Origin: Helianthus annuus | Lineage: Eukaryota; Streptophyta; Magnoliopsida; Asterales; Asteraceae | Reading direction: 5' to 3' | Length of the DNA: 64,000 bases | Assembly (NCBI RefSeq): GCF_002127325.2 | Contig: NC_035437.2 | Location: 109,086,321 to 109,150,320, forward strand | Part shown: positions 23,082-33,009 of the stretch, in pieces | How the letters are laid out: each line of letters starts with the position of its first letter | How positions within the stretch are numbered: position 1 is the first letter of the stretch | Notes under the pieces: model-generated | What the model saw: only the letters and a program-made list of their open reading frames with translations | What the model was told of the DNA's origin: nothing | Databases searched by the model: none | Made by a program: the position numbers and the translations under genes

Positions 23082-23938
23082 TGAAGGGGTAAGGTCCCAA
23101 AAACCTCATATCAAGTGCTTGGGACCATACCACAATCTCACTTCTTAGCCCTCTTTTGGCCTTGCGCGACTGCGCAACTGGTCCTACAGAGAGAACTTAA
23201 GGGAATGATAACAAGCAACACTTGCGCAATAAAAGGGAAAACATGAATCCTTGCGCCTTCATAACAAACAAAGAATGAGAATCCTAAGTTAGACATTTCC
23301 GCCTAATAATACCCAGACTTGGATATTATTTACTCAGCTGGTGCCACACGATAAGGAGTCACACCGGATTATGGCAATAACCTTCTAGAAGGCTCAATCG
23401 TGCACCACCAGACGGTTATAACCGTCTGGGACACGTGTCACCATCTCAGGCCTCCCTGAAATCACGATGATGGCATAGAATTGGAGGAAAACCTCCACTT
23501 GCCCAGTTTCCACGTGGCAGTTCCCCAGCCGTGGATCTAAAATAGCGATCCGTGTGCACTCACGTCGGATTAAGAAGATTGACGGAAGAAAATGTAACCG
23601 CTTACGGGGTTAGCATCTGCCGTTAAAATTTCATCAACGAGTTTTCCCGCCCAAACTCTCGGCTATAAATATGAGAATAATTCAGGTATGAACTTCAAGT
23701 TACACACACTTCGTCAATACTTCTTCTTCTGCATAAACACATACTTATTCTCACGCCGGAGTCGGGTCAAGGAGAGAACCTCCCTTCTCCCCTTGGCGAG
23801 GCTAACGGTGTTTTGTTTTGTAGTATTCGCCGGAGAAGAAGATTAGCCCCTTTGAATCGAGCGAGAGAGAACCACCCTTTTATGCAGAGCACAACCCCTA
23901 GATAATCTGATTCCGGTCAATTATCTAGTGTTTCTTCA
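23082..23938 (+). repeat. Element 3 5' LTR
   Basis: It is 857 bp, with inverted termini TGAAG...CTTCA, and pairs with the 3' LTR at 29316-30167. Near its centre it holds a perfect inverted repeat, CCAGACGGTTATAACCGTCTGG (23409-23430), kept in both copies. The promoter core CTATAAATA lies at about 23663. Confidence 0.92.
23664..23671 (+). promoter_or_regulatory. TATA box of element 3 5' LTR
   Basis: TATAAATA sits about 270 bp before the LTR end in a GGCTATAAATATG context typical of plant promoters. In the 3' LTR the same place reads CTACAAATA (about 29892), so that copy has lost the consensus. Transcription would start roughly 30 bp downstream. Confidence 0.6.
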
Positions 23939-23939
23939 T

Positions 23940-23950
23940 TGGCGCCCACC
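23940..23950 (+). other. Element 3 primer-binding site
   Basis: TGGCGCCCACC starts one base after the LTR end. Tat- and Athila-type plant elements use TGGCGCC-type primer sites, unlike the TGGTATCAGAGC site of elements 1 and 4. Confidence 0.75.
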
Positions 23951-24013
23951 ATTCTTTCTATTTCATCTGTTTTTTCTCGTTTCGATTTGTTTCCTATCAT
24001 TCTCTGTTCTCAC

Positions 24014-24592
24014 ATGGCAGAGAATTCATCCTTCCACCCATCAAGTCCTCGATCTGAATTCAAGGATATTCAGGACGATGGAATTTTGGGAATAGAAGAA
24101 AACAGCAACAGTCATCCAGGAGGAAATGACTCCGTAAGAGTTCGTAACCGTTCAGAACAACTCTTGGAAAAACCTCCAGAATACTGGTTTGGCAGGTTCC
24201 AGACCAATATAAAACAAGTTTTCAAGCAAATCAACAGATCTGGGGTATCGAATGTCAGATCTGATAAGAAATTTGACACTACAGTATTGGACCCACAGGC
24301 ACCTGATCCGTGGTACATCCAAACGAATAGTCAAGACGAGATGGTTCAAAAATTAGAAGATGCCAAAACAGTCGGATCCAAGCAAGTACACACGATACAA
24401 GGAGGTCCTTCACGAAGGCTAAATAAACGAAATTATAACCAACATTGGAGGGAGCAGCAAGTTGTGTTCCCTATTATTCCTGGAGGCCCCCAGGAAGAAC
24501 GACCAGTAATAATTACTGGCATCTTTGGCCACTACAGAATGGACTATATGTTCATAGATCCAGGAAGCTCAATGGATATCATATATGAATAG
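24014..24592 (+). pseudogene. Element 3 gag remnant fused to protease by internal deletion
   Basis: The open frame from ATG 24014 (MAENSSFHPSSPRSEF) encodes the N-terminal part of a Gag. It runs straight into the protease region (PVIITGIFGHYRMDYMFIDPGSSMDIIYE) after only ~190 residues. The central capsid domain and the zinc knuckle of Tat elements, several hundred residues, are absent, so a large in-frame-looking deletion has joined the two. The protease active site is DPGSS rather than DSGSS/DTGSS. A TAG at 24590-24592 ends the frame, where related elements read on. Confidence 0.75.
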
Positions 24593-26449
24593 TGTTTCAA
24601 ACAGCTTGACCCAGAAGACAAAGCACGCCTAGAGCCGGTTGATTTCCCTCTCACCGGTTTTTGCAACGAAGTTGTATTTCCATTAGGGCAAATTGCATTC
24701 CCCGTGACTCTATCAGATGGCGAGCATTCGCGTACAGTCACAGTAAACTTCATGGTCATGCCAGCAACCTCGCGCCATGATGTTTTGCTGGGATGAAGAT
24801 CACAAAGGGAATTTAGCATGATCACTTCCATTCCACATGCTGCGTGCAGTTTTCCAACAGAGACTGGAGTCACAATCCTGTACTCAAGCAAGGAAGTCAT
24901 GTATGTTGATGTTGAACCACCTGCAAAAATGGCCAAGCCCTCAACAGCAAATGAACCGGAGAAATGGGTTTTAAACGAAGAATACCCAGAACAAACAATC
25001 TTACTAGGGCATGCCATTTCACCGGCAATACGAGTACAATTGAAGGAATTACTGTCCAACAATAAAGACATATTTGCTTGGTGCCCAGCAGATATGACCG
25101 AAGTCCCGCAAGAAATAGCGCAACACTGTCTAAATGTCAAACCCTCAGCGGAACCTGTCGCGCAGGGAAGACGTAGTCTCAGCGCGGAGAAAGCGGAGGC
25201 AATGAACGTGCAGGTTACAGAATTACTCAACGCCGGAATTCTGCGCGAGGTACAATACCATACCTGGGTCGCTAATCCAGTCATGGTTCAAAAACACAAC
25301 GGTGGGTGGAGAATGTGCGTCGACTTCAAGGACCAAAATAAAGCTTGCCCGAAAGATTGCTACGCGCTCCCAGAAATCGACAAAAAAGTCGATTCTCTGG
25401 CGTCTTTCAGATGGAAGTGTTTTCTAGACTGTTACAAAGGCTATCATCAAGTCCTAATGAAGGAGGAAGATGAAGACAAGACAGCCTTCAGAACCGATAA
25501 AGGTATCTTCTGCTATACTAAAATGCCCTTCGGGTTGCGCAATGCCGCGGCTACGTACCAGCGATTAATGGACACGGTTTTTTGAGAGGATATCGGGAAA
25601 ACAGTTGAAGTATACATGGATGACCTTGTCATCATGAGCCATGAAGAAGAATCTATGCTCGAAAACATTCAACGAACGTTCAATTCGTTACGCAGCGTTA
25701 ACTTAAAGCTTAACCCAACAAAATGTTCCTTTGTGATGGAAGAAGGAAAATTTTTGGGTTTCATAGTAACAAGGGACAGTTTTAAAGTTAATCCGGAGAA
25801 GGTACAAGCCATCCAGCTAATGCCGTCGCCTGCCACAGTAAAAGAAATGCAAAGACTTGCGGGACGATTAGCAGCTTTGAATAGATTCTTGGCAAATCAT
25901 GCTGCAAGGTCCTACCCGTTCATTAGCACATTGCAAAATTGCGCCAAGAAAAGTCACTTTCAATGGACGTCGGAAGCAGAAACGACCTTTAAACAAATGA
26001 AAGAGTGTTTAATTCAGCTACCAACACTAACAGCTCCGCGAGAAAAAGAACCGCTAATTCTGTACTTATCCGTTGTAGAGGTAGCGGTTGGAGCAGTGTT
26101 AATGGTAGAAGGAGAAAATGTCCAGACCCCAATCTATTACATCAGCAAGATGCTCACTGGCCCAGAAACGCGCTACTCAATGATAGAAAAACTAGTACTC
26201 GCGCTAGTGCACACATCTAGACGACTTCACCGATACTTCTCAGGTCACGTCATTACAGTTCTTACTAACTATCACCTGGGGCAAATTTTATCCAAACCCG
26301 ATGTCGCGGGGAGGTTAGCCAAGTGGGCCATAGAACTGGGGGGATACAATATCCTCTATAGACCACGACCAGCGATCAAGGGACAAGTTTTAGCAGATTT
26401 CGCCATCGAGGTACCCATAGATAAAGTGCAAGAATGTGAAGCAATCTAA
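24593..26449 (+). pseudogene. Element 3 pol: reverse transcriptase and first RNase H
   Basis: The frame from about 24818 holds the linker and RT: LNAGILREVQY, WRMCVDFKDQNKACPKDCYALP, FRTDKGIFCYTKMPFGLRNAAATYQRL. A TGA at about 25583-25585 interrupts it. The next frame carries the catalytic VYMDDLVIMS block and LGFIVTRDSFKVNPEKVQAI. The RNase H-like connection follows: LILYLSVVEVAVGAVLM and YYISKMLTGPETRYSMIEKL, ending KGQVLADFAIE. A TAA at 26447-26449 separates this from the second RNase H. In related elements these form one polyprotein. Confidence 0.88.
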
Positions 26450-26880
26450 AACCCTGTTCCCGTTTTAGACGACAGAGTCTGGACCCTACACACTGATGGG
26501 GCTTCAAATGACGATGGAGCAGGTGCAGGTCTCCGTTTAGTCAGCCCAGATGATCACGAACTTACATATGCCATACGCTTAGATTTTCGAAGCACAAACA
26601 ACGAGGCAGAATATGAAGCGTTCTTAGCAGGCCTCCGTTTAGCGCTCAAGATGGGAGCAAAAAATCTTGAAGCCAACGTTGATTCGAAACTCGTAGCTGA
26701 GCAAGTTAACGGACACTATGATGCGAAAGGCGAAGCTATGGCGTTATACCTAGAATAGGAGCGAACGCTAATCAGCCAATTCCAAACGTTCAAAATAAAT
26801 CACATAAACAGAAGCGAAAACAAGCATGCGGATGCACTAAGCAAATTGGCTGCCACCCGTTTCAAACACTTAGCAAAAGA
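26450..26880 (+). pseudogene. Element 3 second (archaeal-type) RNase H
   Basis: After the stop the frame resumes with VWTLHTDGASNDDGAGAGL, NNEAEYEAFLAGLRLAL, ANVDSKLVAEQVNG and NKHADALSKLAA. These place the four acidic catalytic positions (TDGA, EAEYEA, VDSK, HADA) as in the additional aRNH domain of Tat-lineage plant elements. One TAG at about 26756-26758 breaks it. The residues for catalysis are otherwise present. Confidence 0.8.
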
Positions 26881-27938
26881 AGTGTGTATCGAGGTATTGT
26901 CCAATCCTTCCGTTCCTCTCAAACAAGTAAACATCGTAGAGATCGGCAACCCATCATGGATGTCCCCGATCATCATGTATCTACAGCACAGGAAACTTCC
27001 GGAAGGAAAGGCAGAAGCCAGGAAAATCTAGAACAAGGCAATAAACTATGAAATGGCAGACGGAATTCTATACCGGAAGTCGTTCATGGGATCACTCCTG
27101 CGCTGCGTTGACAAAACAGATGCGCAATACTTAGTCAGTAGACTACTTCACAAAGTGTAGCAGTAGACTACTTCACAAAGTGGGTTGAGGCCAAAGCACT
27201 AGCTTCAACCACGACAATGGTAATCCACAAATTCATATGGGAACATATTATTTGCAGATTCGAATTGCCATTGCGCATCATTTCCGCAACGGCACCAACT
27301 TCGCCTCAGAAGACCTCCAGAAATGGTTTAAGGAAATGAAGATTGAACACAACTTCGCCTCTGTAGCGCATCCACAGGCAAAGGGGCAAGTTGAAAGTGT
27401 CAACAAATAAATAGTTGACGGTATAAAGGCAAGACTTAGGACGGCGCGCAGAGAATGGGTCGATGAGCTTCCTAGCATATTATGGGCCCATCGCACCATG
27501 CCAAAAACAAGTACGGGAGAAACCCCGTTCAGTCTTGTGTACGGATCAGAAGTGGTTATCCCAGCCGAAATTGGTCTTCCATCACCACGTATGCTCGCCA
27601 TGGAGAAGCAAAACAACGAGAAAGAGCGAAGGATGGATTTAGACCTTCTTGAAGAAAGGCGCGAAAACGCTGCCATCACAGAAGCGAGATACAAATCCAA
27701 GCTGGAAAAGTACTATAACGCGCGAGTACGTGTATGTACTTTTGTTCCAGGAGACTTCGTATTACGTGACAACGAAGCATCAAATGCGGAAAAACCGGGC
27801 AAGCTTGCGCCAAAATGGGAAGGGCCATACATTATCAACGAGGTCTTAGGCAAAGGAGCATACACTTTAAAAAGAATCGATGGAACATCAGTTCCGCACA
27901 CCTGGAACGCGAAACAATTGCGCAGGTGTTATATATAG
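26881..27938 (+). pseudogene. Element 3 integrase, N-terminal part and core deleted
   Basis: Before 27150 the frame gives the spacer that normally precedes the integrase zinc finger (ILYRKSFMGSLLRCVD, then YLVSRLLHKV). It then passes, with a local 30-bp duplication of GTAGACTACTTCACAAAGTG and stops, directly to the late core (NKFIWEHI..CRFELPLRII, then FASVAHPQAKGQVESVNK). The HHCC finger and first catalytic Asp are missing, so about 0.3 kb has been lost. From 27498 to 27938 the C-terminal part is open (PKTSTGETPFSLVYGSEVVIP, DFVLRDNEAS, KWEGPYIINEVLGKGAY) and stops at 27938. Confidence 0.82.
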
Positions 27939-28382
27939 CCAAGCTGTTCAGCTTTACAAATCTATACAGGCAATATGTTTTTCTTATGTTACTTTGTATA
28001 AATTGGCTTACGCCTTATTAATGCAATAGTTACCTTTATATATGTTATTGTTTGTTACAAATCGCATATAATTCTTTTGGTTTGCGCGAAAACAATATGG
28101 TAAACATTGTACGCCTCATGAGCAGTCTAAAGAAGCAAACTCATGCGCACATTTTAGACATACGTTCACAAGTACAATACCATTCTCATTCGCTTAACCT
28201 AAACAAAGCAATTAAACATATGCAACATTAATACAAACATAACTTATGAGCCATTCAATTAGGTATGCACAACAGTGCACCACAAAATCATCAGTGCAGC
28301 AAGCACTTTAAACAAACCATTTACAAAGGAGCACAGCAGTGTTCCTTCAAAAAAAAGTAGTACTAATTACAACATAAATAAG

Positions 28383-28970
28383 CTAGGAAAGCTGATCCAA
28401 CACCTCATATCGAGTATGGAGAACTTCACCATACTCAGACAAGGGACGGGGATCTACAATCCAAGGATTGACACCCTCTTCATCATCTTCAACAGCACCG
28501 GTCAGAACAACAGCCGGAATAATAGCACGACAGCGTCGCTGATAGACGATCGCCGAACTTCCTTTCCGATCAACCGGAAAGGACTGAGTCACGAGGTGAG
28601 CTGACAATCGAATAACTCCACCATTGTTATCGTCGACAAGTCGAAGACGGATCCTTTCTTCCAACCCATCCTGACGATTTACATCTTCAACACCTCCATC
28701 GCTAACAAAAGGATTAGATGCCGGACGGGAAAGCATCAGTAAACCATCAGCAGCGTGTAACACCTTCAGAACATTAGAAAGCTTCCTCCATTGAATCGGT
28801 CTCCTATTCTCCATTTTCTCTTTCCAAAAGTAGGAAAGGAGTCTCACACCCAAAGTAAATATAAAGGCCAAACAAAGAGAAGCAGTAGCATCGAGATAAG
28901 AGTTATGATGATTAAGTGTCACATCAACTGCCGTCTCAACGGCGCTGCCACTGCACGCATCACATCCCAT
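28383..28970 (-). CDS. Antisense ORF (195 aa) in the 3' region of the Tat-like element, function unknown
   Basis: An uninterrupted 195-codon frame lies on the strand opposite to gag-pol, between pol and the 3' LTR of element 3. The protein starts MGCDACSGSAVETAVDV. It has one hydrophobic stretch at residues 28-49 (ATASLCLAFIFTLGVRLLSYFW) followed at once by KEKMENRR, as in a type-anchored membrane segment, and ends in an acidic tail. I recognise no enzyme domain. Antisense ORFs in this position are known from several Tat-clade plant elements (Retand, Grande, RIRE2 type), so this is probably such an aORF rather than a host gene. It stays open while every sense gene of the element is broken, which is notable but may be chance. 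The start is the first ATG of the frame; upstream of 28970 there is no better one. Confidence 0.5.
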   Translation of the reverse strand: MGCDACSGSAVETAVDVTLNHHNSYLDATASLCLAFIFTLGVRLLSYFWKEKMENRRPIQWRKLSNVLKVLHAADGLLMLSRPASNPFVSDGGVEDVNRQDGLEERIRLRLVDDNNGGVIRLSAHLVTQSFPVDRKGSSAIVYQRRCRAIIPAVVLTGAVEDDEEGVNPWIVDPRPLSEYGEVLHTRYEVLDQLS

Positions 28971-29315
28971 TTAAAACCCTCTGACAGAGTCCACACAAAT
29001 TCCCAGTAACTACTGTTAAAATCAGAAGATGAAGAGTCAGCATAACTTATAAAAATGATGTCAACTATCGCAAGCTAATAATTTCAAACTCTTCACCCAA
29101 GATCAAAACAGTTCAAACAAGGATATAAATATCTCTTCTCAAACTGTTCATCTATCAAAGGTCAAAGATTTCAAAAGCAACGGCATAATAAACAAAGCAT
29201 ATCTTCTCATAAAAGACTCCCTACTTTCGCGCTGAAAAAAAGCCTATAAGCACCATTCCCTCATAGTCCAGTGCTCCACTTATTTGCATAAGAGCAACAC
29301 TAGACTAGGGGGACT

Positions 29316-30167
29316 TGAAGGGGTAAGGTCCCAAAAACCTCATATCAAGTGCTTGGGACCATACCACAATCTCACCTCTTAGCCCTCTTTTGGCCTTGCG
29401 CGGCTGCGCAACTGGTCCTACAGAGAGAACTTAAGGGAAAGGTAACAAGCAACACTTACGCGATAAAAGGGAAAACACGAATCCTTGCGCCTTCATAACA
29501 AACAAAGAATGAGAATCCTAAGACATTTCCGCTAATACCCAGACTTGGATATTATTTACTTAGCTGGTGCCACACGATAAGGAGTCACACCAGATTATAG
29601 TAATAACCTTCTAGAAGGCTCAATCGTGCACCACCAGACGGTTATAACCGTCTGGGACACGTGTCACCATGTCAGGCCTCCCTGAAATCACGATGATGAC
29701 ATAGAATTGGAGGAAAACCTCCACTTGCTCACTTTCCACGTGGCAGTTCCCCAGCCGTGGATCTAAAATAGCGATCCGTGTGCACTCACGTCGGATTAAA
29801 AAGATTGACGGAAGAAAATGTAACCGCTTACGGGGTTAGCATCTTCCGTTAATATTTCATCAACGAGTTTTCCCGCCCAAACTCTCGGCTACAAATATAA
29901 GAATAATTCAGGTATGAACTTCAAGTTACACACACATCGTCAATACTTTTTCTTCTTCTTCATAAACACATACTTATTCTCACGCCGGAGTCGGGTCAAG
30001 GAGAGAACCTCCCTTCTCCCCTTGGCGAGGATAACGGTGTTTTGTTTTGTAGTATTCACCGGAGAAGAAGATTAGCCCCTTTGAATCGAGCGAGAGAGAA
30101 CCACCCTTTTATGCAGAGCATAACCCCTAGATAATCTGATTCCGGTCAATTATCTAGTGTTTCTTCA
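29316..30167 (+). repeat. Element 3 3' LTR
   Basis: It is 852 bp, starting TGAAGGGG after the purine-rich ACTAGGGGGACT (29304-29315), and ends TTCTTCA followed by the CAATT target copy. It carries the same inverted repeat CCAGACGG..CCGTCTGG as the 5' LTR. Confidence 0.92.
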
Positions 30168-30172
30168 CAATT

Positions 30173-31070
30173 GATCAAACAATCGATACTCGGTAATGGG
30201 TACCGATTTTTAATCGTGACTTTATTGATCAAACAAATCATCGATTCTCGGTAATGGGTACCGATTTTTAATCGTGACTTTATTGAGTTATCGGTAATCA
30301 ATGCACATACGCATTGATCCGTCTTTCTTCTTGACAAACAAGATTGGTGCTCCCCATGGCGATGAGCTAGGCTATATGAATCCTTTCTCCAGAAGTTCAT
30401 CTAACTGTTTCTTCAGTTCTTGCATCTTTGCGGGTGCCAGACAGTAAGGTGCCTTGGCAATCGGTGCTGTCCCTGGTAGTAGGTGAATTCTGAATTCGAC
30501 TTCCCTATCTGGTGGTAGTCCTGGTAGCTCTTCTGGGAGAACATCTTAGAATTGAGATACTACGGGTTTATCTTTCAATTCCTTTCTTTTAGTGTTAATG
30601 ATTATGGAAATCATATACACTAATGATCCTTTTCTTGCATAACTTGTTGTTTTCATCACAGAGATGAATTTCATGTATCGAGATGGCTTATCTCCTTTAA
30701 TTGTGATCTTTTCACCCTTTGGTGAATTTACTTGTATTGACTTTTGATCACATAAAATGTTGGCTTTATTAGCTATTAACTAATCCATTCCTAATACAAT
30801 ATCAAATCCAGCCAGATTCATTGGGTAAAGATTAGCAATAAAATTTTGGTTTAGAATTTCTATTCTTGCTCCCTGCAAGATTTCAGTGATCTTAATGAAT
30901 TCTCCATTGGCTGTTTCTACTAAACATTCTTGTTGGAGTTTAGTTAATGGTTGATTGAGAAGTTTGCAAAATGAAGTATTAATAAAACTTTGGTTTGCAC
31001 CAGAGTCAAATAATAATTTAGCAAAAACATCATTAACTAAAAACGTACCGGCAATCACGTCCGGAATCAT
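30173..31070 (-). pseudogene. Element 2 protease and RT N-terminal half
   Basis: On the minus strand from 31070 the protease reads AGTFLVNDVFAKLLFDSGANQSFINTSF with an intact DSGA site and ends FDIVLGMD followed by a stop where Trp is expected. The linker ([21 protein letters not shown]) and the RT start ([25 protein letters not shown], then a stop, [12 protein letters not shown]) follow. At 30173-30290 a segment of ~65 bp (TGATCAAACAATCGAT to ATCGTGACTTTATT) is duplicated in tandem next to the insertion site of element 3. Confidence 0.82.
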
Positions 31071-32943
31071 CTTGGCTTCTTCGTCGTCAGAACAAATGCT
31101 CTAGCATTCTTAGTAGTTTTGTTGTTCATGGCTGGAACTAGTTTCAGACAGTTCGGCTTGATATGCCCCTTTTCTCCACAATTGAAACATACTCCATTAC
31201 TGGGTTTCTTCCTATAGTATTCTTCCTTGTGTCTCGGTATCTTGCAGAAATTGCAGTAGGTAGAACATCTTCCTGAATGCTTCTTTTTGCAGGATTTACA
31301 GTAAGGTGTAGAGGTAGAACCTATGCTTTTCCAACGGTTGGAATTACCATAGCGACATTCCTGGGTAAGCTTTTGAGCTAGGTTCTTCCTTTGGTTTTCT
31401 TCTTGTGTGCGTACTAGTTCATCAGTCAAGGTATTGACTAGTTCTACAGCTTCTTCTATAGTTTGTGGTCTAGCTGCCTTGACTACATGTCTAATTTCGC
31501 TGATTAATCCACAGATGTAACGGGAGATTAATACTGGTTCTGGTGATGCTAGGGTTGGCACTATTCTACATATTCAAAGAATACGATAGTGTAACCCTTA
31601 CACTCTACTCCAGTCATTCTAAGGTTTAAGAACTTATTAGCTATCTGTTCTTTTCATTGGGAGGACAGAATTTCCTTTCAACCATATTCTTAAACTCAGT
31701 CCATTCCATATTATAGACTCTGTCACTTCCCCTTGACTGGAGAATAGTGTTCCACCATTCTAGAGTTGCATTCTTAAAAAGATTGGAAGCAAACATGATT
31801 TTATCTTCTTCTATACACTTGCTTATTTTTAAGACTGCCTCAGTCTTTTCTATCCAGCGTAGAGCTGCAATGGCTCCTTCATTGCCCGAGAATTCCATTG
31901 GTTTACAAGACCAGAATTCTTTGTAAGAACAACCATGAGACATGGTTCTTCTTCTTTTTGGAATAGACAATTGAAATAATGGTCCACTGTTTATAGGCCT
32001 GTAAATGAACCGAACGAACACGGACATAGGCATGTTCGTGTTCGTTCATTTAACTTTAGCCGAACACGAACACGAACATATAATCGAACACAATTTTTTG
32101 TTCGTGCTCGTTCATTAAGAAATCGGGCATGTTCATGTTTGTTTATATTCGTTCATTTAAAGCCTAAACGAACATAAACGAACACAAACGAACATAAACA
32201 AAAAAAAACTTAACTGAACATATTTGAATAACATAAATTAACATAATTGAACAAACGTAAACGAACACAAATGAATGTAATTGAACAAATATAAACAAAG
32301 ACAATTTAACGTTAGTGAACACAAACGAACAAGTTTAATATATTACAATTCATCTGAAAATACATCTAAATTAGGGATCATAGACACTAAATTAAGTAGC
32401 TTTTTTATATAAATATTAAGTAAATGATCAGTTACATTTTAAAATTTCATTTTTATAACTAGAAAACTCAATTACTAATTAGTTATATTTAAATAAGTAG
32501 TTAGAAAACCTAATATTTATATAAATATAACTATTTATGTACTAAAATTTAAACAGACATAAACGAAGGTTCACGAATATAAATGAACGAACACAAGGTG
32601 TGTTCATGTTCGTTCATTTAACTGAATGAACAAAATTTTTTGTTCGTGTTCGTTCGTTTATTAAATAAACGAACATAAACGAACTTCCCGCCGAACAAGT
32701 TCACGAACAGTTCATGAACGTTCGGTTCGTTTACAGGCCTAATTGTTTACGCTGTGACTGGGTTCAGTAGGTGGTCGTTTACTTCCACTATTTCTTTTAT
32801 TATTTTCTGCTTCCTTAACCGTTTTGATAATATATGGCATAGTGTCTATAATTCCTTGTGCCACTATGTGTTGGATGACACTGTTATCTAATTGGTTCCC
32901 GTTATTGTCGTTATTCGGGTTTTCCTGATTTGCTTCGTTGTCC
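31071..32943 (-). pseudogene. gag: Element 2 gag, interrupted by a hAT-like element
   Basis: The protein starts at ATG 32943 on the minus strand (MDNEANQENPNNDNNGNQ). It reaches PSHSVN at the hAT insertion, then continues on the far side (GPLFQLSIPKRRR) into the conserved GCSYKEFWSCKPMEFSG and the Gag fold. Nucleocapsid knuckles are CKSCKKKHSGRC, CNFCKIPRHKEEYYRKK (degenerate) and CFNCGEKGHIKPNC. Unlike elements 1 and 4, no intron-like break occurs before the CSYKEF motif; the two sides read continuously if the hAT and one target copy are ignored. A frameshift near 31565-31640 splits the second half. Confidence 0.82.
31994..32741. mobile_element. hAT-like non-autonomous DNA transposon (748 bp) in element 2 gag
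   Basis: Terminal inverted repeats TAGGCCTGTAAA...TTTACAGGCCTA are flanked by 8-bp duplications ACTGTTTA (31986-31993) and ATTGTTTA (32742-32749), seven of eight matching. An 8-bp duplication and CAGGCCTGTAAA-type termini fit the hAT superfamily. The interior is full of GAACGAACA/TGTTCGTTC repeats that make long-range foldback possible, and carries no transposase. Confidence 0.8.
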
Positions 32944-33009
32944 ATCTGGATTATAAACATTTACCAATTATTAATATCACAGAACAAGATTTAATGCAAA
33001 CAATCACAC

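Larger units (their letters stand above)
23082..30167 (+). mobile_element. Element 3: Ty3/gypsy Tat/Retand-like retrotransposon, internally deleted
   Basis: Its LTRs (23082-23938, 29316-30167) begin TGAAGG and end TTCTTCA, and the 5-bp target duplication CAATT is at 23077-23081 and 30168-30172. The primer site TGGCGCCCACC follows the 5' LTR. Pol has RT, a first RNase H, then a second archaeal-type RNase H and integrase, the mark of the Tat clade. Gag is mostly deleted, the integrase N-terminal part is deleted, and several stops are present, so it is non-autonomous. By eye the LTRs differ at about 25 of ~850 positions plus a few small indels. It is nested in the RT gene of element 2 in opposite orientation. 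Confidence 0.9.

Noticed and set aside
24544..25284. 246-codon minus-strand frame opposite element 3 protease/RT
   Set aside because: It is a shadow of the RT coding strand with no domain of its own; unlike the antisense ORF at 28383-28970, it overlaps conserved sense codons that explain its openness.
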